From: Chloroflexota bacterium
GTDB lineage: Bacteria > Chloroflexota > Anaerolineae > SpSt-313
Length of the DNA: 64,000 bases
Reading direction: 5' to 3'
NCBI GenBank assembly: GCA_029553955.1
Contig: JAKPJZ010000075.1
Location: forward strand, 62,001 to 126,000
The notes beneath the pieces were generated by a model. That model ran no database searches and was not told the origin of the DNA. It worked only from the letters and a program-made list of their open reading frames with translations. Below are positions 24,715-32,322 of this stretch, piece by piece. Positions within the stretch are counted from its first letter, which is position 1. Each line of letters begins with the position of its first letter. Made by a program: the position numbers and the translations under genes.

Positions 24715-26208
24715 ATGACTATCCTGAATGCCTGGATCCTGACCCTGCTTCTGGTGGTGCCCGTGGTGGGCGCCCTGGTGCTGGTCTTTCTCAACGAGCG
24801 CCGGCCCGGCCTGCTCAAGGGCGTGGCGCTGGCGACGGCGTGCATCGAGTTTCTGCTCTCGCTGCCGCTGTTCACCGCCTTTCAGCCTGGCGGGGCGGCC
24901 GTCCAGTTCGAGTTGCGGCTGGCGTGGATTGCGTCGCTTGGCGCCTCCTATCACGTGGGCATCGACGGCGTCAGCCTGCTGCTGGTGCTGCTGACGACCT
25001 TCCTCACGGTGTTGGCGCTGCTGTCGTCGTGGGGTGCGGTGACCAAGCACCTCAAGGGCTACCTGATCGCCATGCTGCTCCTCGAAGCGAGCGTGGTCGG
25101 GGTCTTTGTGTCGCTCGACGTGCTGCTCTTCTACGTCTTTTGGGAAATGACGCTGATTCCGATGTACCTCTTGATCGGCGTCTGGGGCGGCGAGCGGCGC
25201 ATCTATGCGGCGGTCAAGTTCTTCCTCTACACGATGGCCGGCAGCGTGCTGATGATGGTGGCCATCCTGGCGCTCTACTTTATGAACGCGGGCGCCGGCG
25301 GCGGCAACACCTTCAGCCTGGCGGCGCTGGCGTCGTTTGCGCGCACGCTGCCTTACGGCACACAACTCTGGCTCTTCCTGGCCTTCTTCGTGGCCTTTGC
25401 CATCAAGGTGCCTATCTTCCCCTTTCACACCTGGCTGCCCGATGCGCATACTGAGGCGCCGACCGCCGGCAGTGTGATGCTGGCCGGCGTGCTGCTGAAG
25501 ATGGGCGTCTACGGCCTTTTGCGTTTTGCCTTCCCGCTCTTCCCGCAGGTGGTCATCAGCGCGGCGCCCTATATCTCGGTGCTGGCGGTGATCGGCATCC
25601 TCTACGGGGCGCTGGTGGCGCTCATGCAGCCCGACTTGAAGCGGCTAGTGGCCTATTCGAGCGTGGCGCACCTGGGCTTTGTGGTGTTGGGGGTCTTTGC
25701 CCTCACCGCGGAGGGCCTGGCCGGCGGCATGCTGCAGATGATCAACCACGGCCTCTCGACGGGGGCGCTGTTCCTGCTGGTGGGCATGGTCTACGAGCGG
25801 CGTCACACGCGCGAGATCGCCCAGTTCGGTGGCCTGTGGAAGGTGATGCCGGCCTTTGCGGTGCTCTACCTGATCGTCACCTTCTCGTCGATCGGGCTGC
25901 CGGGCACCAACGGCTTTGTGGGCGAGTTCCTGATCCTGCTGGGCGCCTTCCGCAGCCAGGTGGTCTTTGGCGTGTTGGGCACGGCGGGGATTGTCCTGGG
26001 CGCCGTCTACATGCTGTGGACCTATCAGCGGGTGTTCTTTGGCGCGGTCGACAAGCCGGCGAACCTGGCGCTGAAGGACCTGAACGTGCGCGAGCTTGTC
26101 ACCATGGCGCCGCTCGTCATCCTCATCCTGGCCATCGGTTGGTACCCCGCGCCGCTTCTGGCGCGGCTCGAGCCGGCGGTGCAGGCGCTGATGGCGCTGT
26201 TCCGCTAG
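24715..26208 (+). CDS. nuoM: NADH-quinone oxidoreductase subunit M
   Basis: 497-residue antiporter-like proton-pumping subunit with about 14 transmembrane segments. The Glu-containing LLFYVFWEMTLIPMYLLIG and the FHTWLPDAHTEAPTAGSVML motif are diagnostic. ATG 24715 follows AGAAGGAG. Confidence 0.97.
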   Translation: MTILNAWILTLLLVVPVVGALVLVFLNERRPGLLKGVALATACIEFLLSLPLFTAFQPGGAAVQFELRLAWIASLGASYHVGIDGVSLLLVLLTTFLTVLALLSSWGAVTKHLKGYLIAMLLLEASVVGVFVSLDVLLFYVFWEMTLIPMYLLIGVWGGERRIYAAVKFFLYTMAGSVLMMVAILALYFMNAGAGGGNTFSLAALASFARTLPYGTQLWLFLAFFVAFAIKVPIFPFHTWLPDAHTEAPTAGSVMLAGVLLKMGVYGLLRFAFPLFPQVVISAAPYISVLAVIGILYGALVALMQPDLKRLVAYSSVAHLGFVVLGVFALTAEGLAGGMLQMINHGLSTGALFLLVGMVYERRHTREIAQFGGLWKVMPAFAVLYLIVTFSSIGLPGTNGFVGEFLILLGAFRSQVVFGVLGTAGIVLGAVYMLWTYQRVFFGAVDKPANLALKDLNVRELVTMAPLVILILAIGWYPAPLLARLEPAVQALMALFR

Positions 26209-26240
26209 CGCGTCTTTCTGCAGCTTGGCGAGGGGCCCTG

Positions 26241-26427
26241 ACCGGGTGAAGGCTGCGCGCCAGCCCGGTGCCGGGCCTCAAGAGGGGTGAAGTGGGGTTG
26301 CCTGAGCCGGGCGTCGTTTGCCGCCCGCGGGCGGCAAACGACGCCCGGCTCAGGCAACCCCACTTCACCCCGCCCTGGGCATGGTCCGGGGGGAGGCGGA
26401 GCATACGCCTCGGACCCTACCCGGGTC
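26241..26427. repeat. Palindromic element E: 88-bp perfect palindrome inside the nuo operon
   Basis: 26284-26371 is a perfect palindrome (44-nt arms, centre CCCG|CGGG at 26327/26328), starting GGGGTGAAGTGGGG. Border boxes: ACCGGGTGAAGGCTGCGC ... CCCGGTGCC on the left from 26241; inverted CCGGGGGGAGGCGGAGCA and CCCGGGT on the right to 26427. It lies between nuoM and nuoN. Confidence 0.92.
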
Positions 26428-26482
26428 GCCGAGCCCTTCGCTACGTTGAGACATGGCGAGCTACTCTCGAAGGAGTACCCGG

Positions 26483-27925
26483 ATGGAGAACACCTCCCTG
26501 AATATCGCGAGCACGCTGTCGCAGCTCATCGTTGCTGCGACCGGCATGCTGGTCATGCTGGCCGATGCCATCGTACGCCGCGGCAACAAGGCCTGGCTCG
26601 GCTGGTTGGCCCTGCTCGGCCTGGTCGCCGCGCTGGCCTGGACCGCGCTGCGCGGACTCGGCGCGCCGGCCTTTGACGGCATGCTGGCGGCCGATGGCCT
26701 GAGCGCCGGTTTCGCGCTTCTGCTGCTCGGCGCGGCGGCGCTGAGCGTGCTCCTGTCGATGGACTATCTGCGGCGCGAGGGGCTGGAGCCCGGCCCGTAC
26801 TATGCGCTGATCCTCTTTGCCACGACCGGCGCGCTGATCATGGCCGCCGCCGCTGACCTGATCGCCGTCTTTATCGGCCTGGAGGTGCTCTCCATCTCGC
26901 TCTACGTGCTCGCGGCCTATGCCAAGGGCGAGGCCGCGTCGCGCGAGGCGGGGCTCAAGTACCTGCTCCTGGGCGCCTTCGCCTCGGCCTTTCTCCTCTA
27001 CGGCATCGCCCTGCTCTACGGCGCTACCGGCAGCACGCGCCTCGTGGCCATGGGCCAGGCGCTGCGCCAAGCCGGCGCGGCGGCCGATCCGCTCCTCTGG
27101 GGCGGCGTGGCGCTGCTGGCCGTGGGGCTGGGCTTCAAGCTGGCGCTGGTGCCCTTCCACGGCTGGGCACCCGATGTCTACCAGGGCGCGCCGACCTCGG
27201 TGACGGCGTACATGTCGGTCGTCTCCAAAGCCGGCGCCTTTGCGGCGCTGGTGCGGCTGGCCCTGGTTGTGCTCGGGCCGGTGCAGCCACTGGTGAGCAC
27301 ACTGCTGGCCATCCTCGCCGTGCTGACCGTGACCGTGGGCAACATCGTGGCGCTGGTGCAGGATGACGTCAAGCGCCTGCTGGCGTACTCGTCGATCGCG
27401 CAGGCTGGCTACGTGCTGGTGGCCGTGGTGGCGGGCAGCCAGCTTGGCGCGGCGGCGGTGCTCTTTTACCTGGCGGGCTACGTCTTTACCAACCTGGGCG
27501 CCTTCGCCGTGGTGGTGGCCTGGCAGAAGAAGGGCGAGGCCGGCATGCCCTCGGCCAACCTGGCGGGCCTCGGCTTCCGCCGGCCGTGGCTGGCGGCCGG
27601 GCTGACGCTCTGCCTGCTCTCGCTGAGCGGCATTCCGCTCACGGCCGGGTTCGTCGGCAAGTTCTACCTCTTCGGCGCGGCGGTAGAGGCGGGCTGGGTA
27701 TGGCTGGCCATCGTGGCCGTGCTGAACAGCGTCGTCTCCGCGTTCTACTACCTGCACTTGGTCGTCCTGATGTACATGCGCGAGCCGGCTGCGGAGCCTG
27801 AGGGGCGGCCGGGCTGGCCGCTGGGCGTGGCCCTGACGCTCTGCGTGGCCGGGGTGCTGGTGCTCGGCGTGATGCCCGGGCCGGCGCTCGACTGGGCGCG
27901 GCAGGCTCTGGCCCTGGTGCTTTGA
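26483..27925 (+). CDS. nuoN: NADH-quinone oxidoreductase subunit N
   Basis: 480-residue antiporter-like proton-pumping subunit. Signatures AVFIGLEVLSISLYVLAAY, FKLALVPFHGWAPDVYQGAP and DDVKRLLAYSSIAQAGY are present. ATG 26483 follows AAGGAG; the frame before it is repeat DNA. It completes the 14-gene nuoA-N set. Confidence 0.97.
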   Translation: MENTSLNIASTLSQLIVAATGMLVMLADAIVRRGNKAWLGWLALLGLVAALAWTALRGLGAPAFDGMLAADGLSAGFALLLLGAAALSVLLSMDYLRREGLEPGPYYALILFATTGALIMAAAADLIAVFIGLEVLSISLYVLAAYAKGEAASREAGLKYLLLGAFASAFLLYGIALLYGATGSTRLVAMGQALRQAGAAADPLLWGGVALLAVGLGFKLALVPFHGWAPDVYQGAPTSVTAYMSVVSKAGAFAALVRLALVVLGPVQPLVSTLLAILAVLTVTVGNIVALVQDDVKRLLAYSSIAQAGYVLVAVVAGSQLGAAAVLFYLAGYVFTNLGAFAVVVAWQKKGEAGMPSANLAGLGFRRPWLAAGLTLCLLSLSGIPLTAGFVGKFYLFGAAVEAGWVWLAIVAVLNSVVSAFYYLHLVVLMYMREPAAEPEGRPGWPLGVALTLCVAGVLVLGVMPGPALDWARQALALVL

Positions 27926-28080
27926 GCCAGTAGGCTATCGGGCTGGGGTTGTTGAAAGTCGTGTAGCGCCGTTGGCCCGTCCACGGGCCGGCCAACGGCG
28001 CTACACGACTTTCAACAACCCCCGAAAAGGGTTGGCACCGGGCGGCTGCTGCGTGCCAGGCACGGAGCGTATGGCCCGGT
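27926..28080. repeat. Palindromic element F (78 bp, slightly imperfect centre)
   Basis: 27945-28022: the outer 33 nt of the arms pair perfectly (GGGGTTGTTGAAAGTCG ...), with a shifted inner stem GCCCGT/ACGGGC. The right border box (ACCGGGCGG ... CACGGAGCG ... GCCCGGTT, to 28080) is clear; the left box is cut short by the end of nuoN. Confidence 0.88.
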
Positions 28081-28118
28081 TGTGAGCTTGGGGCACTGCA
28101 GTCTGACAGGGGGACAAC

Positions 28119-29564
28119 ATGAAGAGGCTGCGCTGGCATGAGTACATCACCCACAACATCTACTGGTTTGCGCTCAGCATGGGCTCGGGGTCGCTGACTC
28201 CCCTTATCATGCCCTTGCTGGTGCAGCAGTTCGTCGAAGGCGGGCAGAAGAACACCTTCTACGGCCTGCTGCGCGCGTCGGGCCTGGCGGTGGCGATCCT
28301 CGTGCAGCCGGCCGCGGGCCTGCTCAGCGACCGCTGCACGTCACGCTGGGGCCGGCGGCGGCCGTTCATCGCCGTGGGCGCGCTGCTAACGGCGCTGTTG
28401 GTGCTCGCCATGGCTGCGGCGCGAAGCTTTTGGGCGTTGTTCGGCATCATGCTCGTGATGCAGTTCGCCACCAACATCGCCCATGGCGCGCTGCAGGGGA
28501 TCATCCCCGACATGACGCCGGAGGACCAGCGCGGCCGCGCTTCGGCGGCCAAGTCGCTGCTCGATCTGGCGCCGACCCTGGTCGTGGCGTTCACCATTGC
28601 TCCGTTGGTCAAGGGCGGCGATGTGTCGGCGGCCATCGTGGCCCTGGCCGCGGTGTACGTGGTGGCCATGCTCATCACGGTCGTGGGCGTGCGCGAGGTT
28701 CCCTTGCGTGACGTTCCGGCCGGCGATGTCGGCGCGATGCTGCTGCGCACCGCGGGGCTGCTGCTGGGGGTGGCCGCCGGTGCGGCGGTGGCGGGGCTGG
28801 CGGCGCTCGTCTGCGGTGGTCTGGCGTACCTGGTGGCCCTGGCGCTGGCAGGCGCGGCACAGGCGCGGCTGGTGGGCGTCGGTGTGGGCGGCCTGGTCGG
28901 CATGTTGGGCACCATCGTGGCCGGCGTGTGGGCGGCCGTGCACCTGGGCACCGGCGACGCCCGCCGGCATGCCTCATTCACGTGGTGGGTCGTCAACCGG
29001 CTGGCCTTCATGGCCGCGGTCGGCTCGATCCTCTCGTTCGCCCTCTACTTCCTGCAGGACGTCTTGCGCCTGCCCAACCCCGCGCAGGTGACGGCGAACC
29101 TGCAGGCGGCGGCGGGGGCCTTGACGCTGGTGCTGGTGCTCGTGAGCGGCTTCCTGGCCGACCGCTTCGGCCGGCGCCCGCTGGTGGTCGTCGGCGGCCT
29201 GGTGGCGGCGTTGGGCACCTGCCTGCTGCTCGCCGCGGGCAACGTCACGTTGGTGCTGATCGCCGGCTGCACCATCGGCGCCGGCACGGGGCTCTTCTAC
29301 ACCGCGAGCTGGGCGCTGGGCACCGACTTGGTGCCGGCCGGCGAGGCAGGGCGCTTCCTGGGCATCCAGAACGTGGCCGGGGCGGGCGCCGGCATCGTGG
29401 GCGCCGGCCTCGGCGGCTTGCTGGCCGACTATTTCAACCGGGCCAGCGCTGGCAGCGGCTACCTGGTGATCTTTGCCATGTACGGGGCCTGCTTCCTGCT
29501 TTCGGCGGGGGTGATGGCCTGGGTGCGCGAGCCGGCCGCCGTGGCCGTGCAGACGACCAAGTAG
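28119..29564 (+). CDS. MFS transporter, SLC45/sugar-cation symporter-like
   Basis: 481-residue membrane protein with about 12 hydrophobic segments. The loop LLSDRCTSRWGRRRPFIAVG between TM2 and TM3 resembles SLC45-type sucrose/sugar transporters, and ADRFGRRPLVVVG is its counterpart in the second half. A role in sugar uptake is inferred. ATG 28119 follows AGGGGGAC. It lies downstream of nuoN beyond element F, so read-through from nuo is possible. Confidence 0.85.
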   Translation: MKRLRWHEYITHNIYWFALSMGSGSLTPLIMPLLVQQFVEGGQKNTFYGLLRASGLAVAILVQPAAGLLSDRCTSRWGRRRPFIAVGALLTALLVLAMAAARSFWALFGIMLVMQFATNIAHGALQGIIPDMTPEDQRGRASAAKSLLDLAPTLVVAFTIAPLVKGGDVSAAIVALAAVYVVAMLITVVGVREVPLRDVPAGDVGAMLLRTAGLLLGVAAGAAVAGLAALVCGGLAYLVALALAGAAQARLVGVGVGGLVGMLGTIVAGVWAAVHLGTGDARRHASFTWWVVNRLAFMAAVGSILSFALYFLQDVLRLPNPAQVTANLQAAAGALTLVLVLVSGFLADRFGRRPLVVVGGLVAALGTCLLLAAGNVTLVLIAGCTIGAGTGLFYTASWALGTDLVPAGEAGRFLGIQNVAGAGAGIVGAGLGGLLADYFNRASAGSGYLVIFAMYGACFLLSAGVMAWVREPAAVAVQTTK

Positions 29565-29637
29565 AGACCCCCCCACGTGGGGGGATAGGTCGTCGCATCC
29601 ACGGGGTTCGGTGCTGATATCCGCGGTAGGCGCTACG

Positions 29638-30765
29638 ATGGAAATCGGTGTGCCAGTTCCTGGTGTGGATAGCCCGCCATCCGCATGGCCCGACCTGGGG
29701 CCGGGTCGGCTCGCGCCGCGTGAGCGGGTGCGCACCGCGCTCGCCCATCGCGAGCCCGACCGCGTGCCGGTGGACCTGTGGGCGGTGCCGGAGGTGTGGC
29801 AGCGGCTTCAGGCCCACTTGGGGGGCGTGACCCGCGCGGAGGTGCTGCGGCGGCTGCGCGTCGACGTGCGCTGGGTGGCGCCGCGCTACGTGGGCCCAGA
29901 GCGCGAGCTGCCCGGCGGCATCAGCGTCGACCCCTACGGCATGTGGCGCAAGCGGCAGGACCACGGCTACGGCGCGTACGAGGAGTACGCCGGCTACCCC
30001 CTGGCCGACGCGCGCTCGGCCGCCGACATCGCGGCCTGGGACGGCCCGCGCAGCGAGCACTGGGACGTCAGCGAGCTGCCGCGCGAGCTGGCCGAGCTGG
30101 ACGCCGAGGACGAGTACTTTGTCTGCTACGACCTAGGCGGCATCTTTGAACGCTCGTGGGGGCTCGTGGGGCTCGAGCGCTTCCTGACCGACCTGACGCT
30201 GGACCCCGAGGTGCCCTGCGCCATCATGGACCGCATCACCGACCTCTACATCGCCAACGTGAGGCGCGTACTGCAGGCGGCGCAGGGGCGCATCGACATG
30301 GTCTACACCTGGGACGATGTGGCGCACCAGCACGGGCTGCTGCTGTCGCCGGCGTTGTGGCGCCAATGCATCTTGCCGCGCCACAGGCGGCTGAACGACG
30401 CCATCCGCGCCTTTGGCGTCAGGATCATGTACCACTCCTGCGGCGCCATCTCCCCACTCATCCCGGCGCTCATCGACGAGCTGGGCATCGACGTGCTCAA
30501 CCCGCTGCAGCCGTGCGCCGACGGCATGGACCTCACGCGCATCAAGGAAGAGTTCGGCGGCCGCGTGGCCTTCCACGGCGGCGTTGACATCCAGCATACG
30601 CTTCCCCACGGCACGCCACAGGAGGTCAGTGCCGAGGTGCGCGAGCGCTGCCGGGTGCTGGGCAGGGGTGGCGGCTATGTCCTGGCGGCGGCGCACTATA
30701 TCCAGAACGACACGCCCACCGAGAACATCCTCGCCATGTTCCGCACCCCGCGCACCGCAAAGTAG
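29638..30765 (+). CDS. Uroporphyrinogen decarboxylase (UroD)-family protein, MtaA/CmuA-like
   Basis: 375 residues with the UroD-like TIM-barrel pattern: RERVRTALAHREPDRVPVDL near the start, FERSWGLVGLERFL, MVYTWDDVAHQHGLLLSPALW and YHSCGAISPLIPALIDELGI. The His-x-Cys in YHSCG and a later Cys in LNPLQPCADGMD could bind zinc as in methyltransferase members such as MtaA. No heme genes are near, so a corrinoid or C1-transfer role is more likely than heme synthesis, but this is inference. ATG 29638 is chosen because the family starts close to RERV; the frame stays open to 29611. Confidence 0.82.
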   Translation: MEIGVPVPGVDSPPSAWPDLGPGRLAPRERVRTALAHREPDRVPVDLWAVPEVWQRLQAHLGGVTRAEVLRRLRVDVRWVAPRYVGPERELPGGISVDPYGMWRKRQDHGYGAYEEYAGYPLADARSAADIAAWDGPRSEHWDVSELPRELAELDAEDEYFVCYDLGGIFERSWGLVGLERFLTDLTLDPEVPCAIMDRITDLYIANVRRVLQAAQGRIDMVYTWDDVAHQHGLLLSPALWRQCILPRHRRLNDAIRAFGVRIMYHSCGAISPLIPALIDELGIDVLNPLQPCADGMDLTRIKEEFGGRVAFHGGVDIQHTLPHGTPQEVSAEVRERCRVLGRGGGYVLAAAHYIQNDTPTENILAMFRTPRTAK

Positions 30766-30782
30766 TGTCAGTGCTGGCGGCG

Positions 30783-30947
30783 CAGCCCGGCCACCCGCTC
30801 CGCTGCCGCCCGGCCCCGACCCTGTAAGGGGATTTGGGGTGTATCTGGCGCCGCTGCCCCGCCCGCAGGCGGGGCAGCGGCGCCAGATACACCCCAAATC
30901 CCCCAAAAAGGGTTTGCACCGGGGGGATGCGAAACCCAGAGCCCGGT
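30783..30947. repeat. Palindromic element G (76 bp, one central mismatch)
   Basis: 30828-30903: arms starting GGGGATTTGGGGTG pair perfectly except for a 4-nt CGCA loop region. Border boxes: GCCCGGC ... CCCGCTCCGC ... GCCCGG from 30783, and CACCGGGGGGATGCGAAACC ... GAGCCCGGT ending at 30947. It separates convergent genes, with the right box touching the deoB stop codon. Confidence 0.9.
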
Positions 30948-32209
30948 CAGAGGCAGCGCAGGAAGCTCACTCCCGCGCCAAGGGGGCCGAGGCCCAGCCA
31001 CTCGGCAAGCGTGGCGCCGACATCGGCCATGGTGGCGCGGGTGCCAACGTCGCGGCCGGGCTGCACGATGTGCCCCGCGCAGAGGATAGGGACGTACTCG
31101 CGGGTGTGGTCGGTGTGGTGCGTGATGGTGGGGTCGCAGCCGTGGTCGGCAGTGATGATGAGCAGGTCACGCGGCCGCAGCGCCGCCAGGATTGCGGGGA
31201 GGGCAGCGTCGAAGGCCATCAGCGCCTGGGCGTAGCCGGCCACGTTGCGGCGGTGACCGTAGGCAGAGTCGAAATCGACCAGGTTGGCGAAGATGAGCCC
31301 CCCATCAGGCCCCTCGTGCAGAAAGCGGATCGTCGCCTCGGTACCGGCGGCATTGTTGCCGGTATGGTCCACGAGGCTGATGCCACGGCGGCAGAAGACG
31401 TCCTCGATCTTGCCCACAGCAACGACCGGCAAGCCCGCGGCGCTTGCCAGGTCCAGCAGGGTGTGGCCGGCCGGTGCGACCACAAAGTCGCGCCGGTTCT
31501 CGGTGCGCACGAACGAGCCCGGCTCACCGGCGAACGGCCGCGCGATCACCCGTGCCACCAGTGGGCTACCAACTGCACTCTGGTGCGCGGAACTCTGCGC
31601 CGTTTGCGTCTCCTGCCCCTGCGCAGCGTCACTCTGGCCCACCAGGGAGTGCGGCGGCTGCAGCACCTCGCGAGCGGCGTGGCACAGCTCGTAGAGTCGT
31701 GGCGGTGGGAGGACCGCCTCGTGCGCCGCGATCTGGAAGACCGAGTCGGCCGAGGTGTAGACGATGGGCAGCCCTGAGCGCAGGTGCTCGCGGCCCAGGC
31801 GCTCGATGATCTCGGTGCCCGAGGCGGCGACGTTGCCGAGTGCGCCCGGCACGCCGGCCCGCGCGCAAAAGGCCGCGATCACCTCAGGAGGAAAGCCGTT
31901 GGGATAGGTGCGGAAGGGCGGCTCCTGGATGTAGCCCCCCAGTTCCCAGTGGCCCGACACGGTGTCTTTCGCCTGGCCGGCGGTTGCTGCTTTCCCCCAA
32001 GCGCCCTGGACGGGCGCGCCGGTCTTTAGCGCGGGCACCAGGCGCCCCAGGCCCAGCGAGTCCAGGTTGGGGAGCGCCAGTGCGGGGTAGTGTGCCTTGA
32101 TATTGCCGAGCGTATTGGCACCCTCGTCGCCATACGCTGCGGCGTCGGGCATGGCGCCGCAGCCCACGCTGTCGAGCACGATCAGGATCGCGCGTTTGCG
32201 CTCAATCAT
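30947..32209 (-). CDS. deoB: Phosphopentomutase, with an in-frame insertion
   Basis: 420-residue alkaline-phosphatase-superfamily mutase interconverting ribose/deoxyribose 1- and 5-phosphates in nucleoside salvage. Metal-site motifs ILIVLDSVGCGAMPDA, ADHGCDPTITHHTDHTREYV and NLVDFDSAYGHRR are intact. Between CHAAREVL and RVIARPFAGEPG, where homologues have about 8 residues, there are about 38 Gln/Ser/Ala-rich residues encoded by 31553-31668. ATG 32209 follows GAGGAG. It probably has its own transcript. Confidence 0.95.
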   Translation of the reverse strand: MIERKRAILIVLDSVGCGAMPDAAAYGDEGANTLGNIKAHYPALALPNLDSLGLGRLVPALKTGAPVQGAWGKAATAGQAKDTVSGHWELGGYIQEPPFRTYPNGFPPEVIAAFCARAGVPGALGNVAASGTEIIERLGREHLRSGLPIVYTSADSVFQIAAHEAVLPPPRLYELCHAAREVLQPPHSLVGQSDAAQGQETQTAQSSAHQSAVGSPLVARVIARPFAGEPGSFVRTENRRDFVVAPAGHTLLDLASAAGLPVVAVGKIEDVFCRRGISLVDHTGNNAAGTEATIRFLHEGPDGGLIFANLVDFDSAYGHRRNVAGYAQALMAFDAALPAILAALRPRDLLIITADHGCDPTITHHTDHTREYVPILCAGHIVQPGRDVGTRATMADVGATLAEWLGLGPLGAGVSFLRCL

Positions 32210-32234
32210 CCAGTCTCCTCGGTTCAGCGGACGG

Positions 32235-32313
32235 AGGATTCGCCGCAGAGGGCGCGGAGGACGCAGAGATGATCAATTCATACTCTGCGTTCTCTGCGTC
32301 CTCTGCGGTGGAA
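32235..32313. repeat. 'GCAGAGGACGCAGAG' inverted repeat upstream of deoB
   Basis: GCCGCAGAGGGCGCGGAGGA and CGCAGAGATG face CTCTGCGTTCTCTGCGTCC and TCTGCGGTGG across about 15 bp. The same family supplies the C-terminal codons of two polysaccharide genes (35277-35308 and 36588-36621). Confidence 0.85.
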
Positions 32314-32322
32314 AGGGTCTCT

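Noticed and set aside
22789-25449. 886-codon minus-strand frame opposite nuoL and nuoM
   Set aside because: Low-complexity His/Gln/Arg/Asp content from codon mirroring; no start signals or homology.
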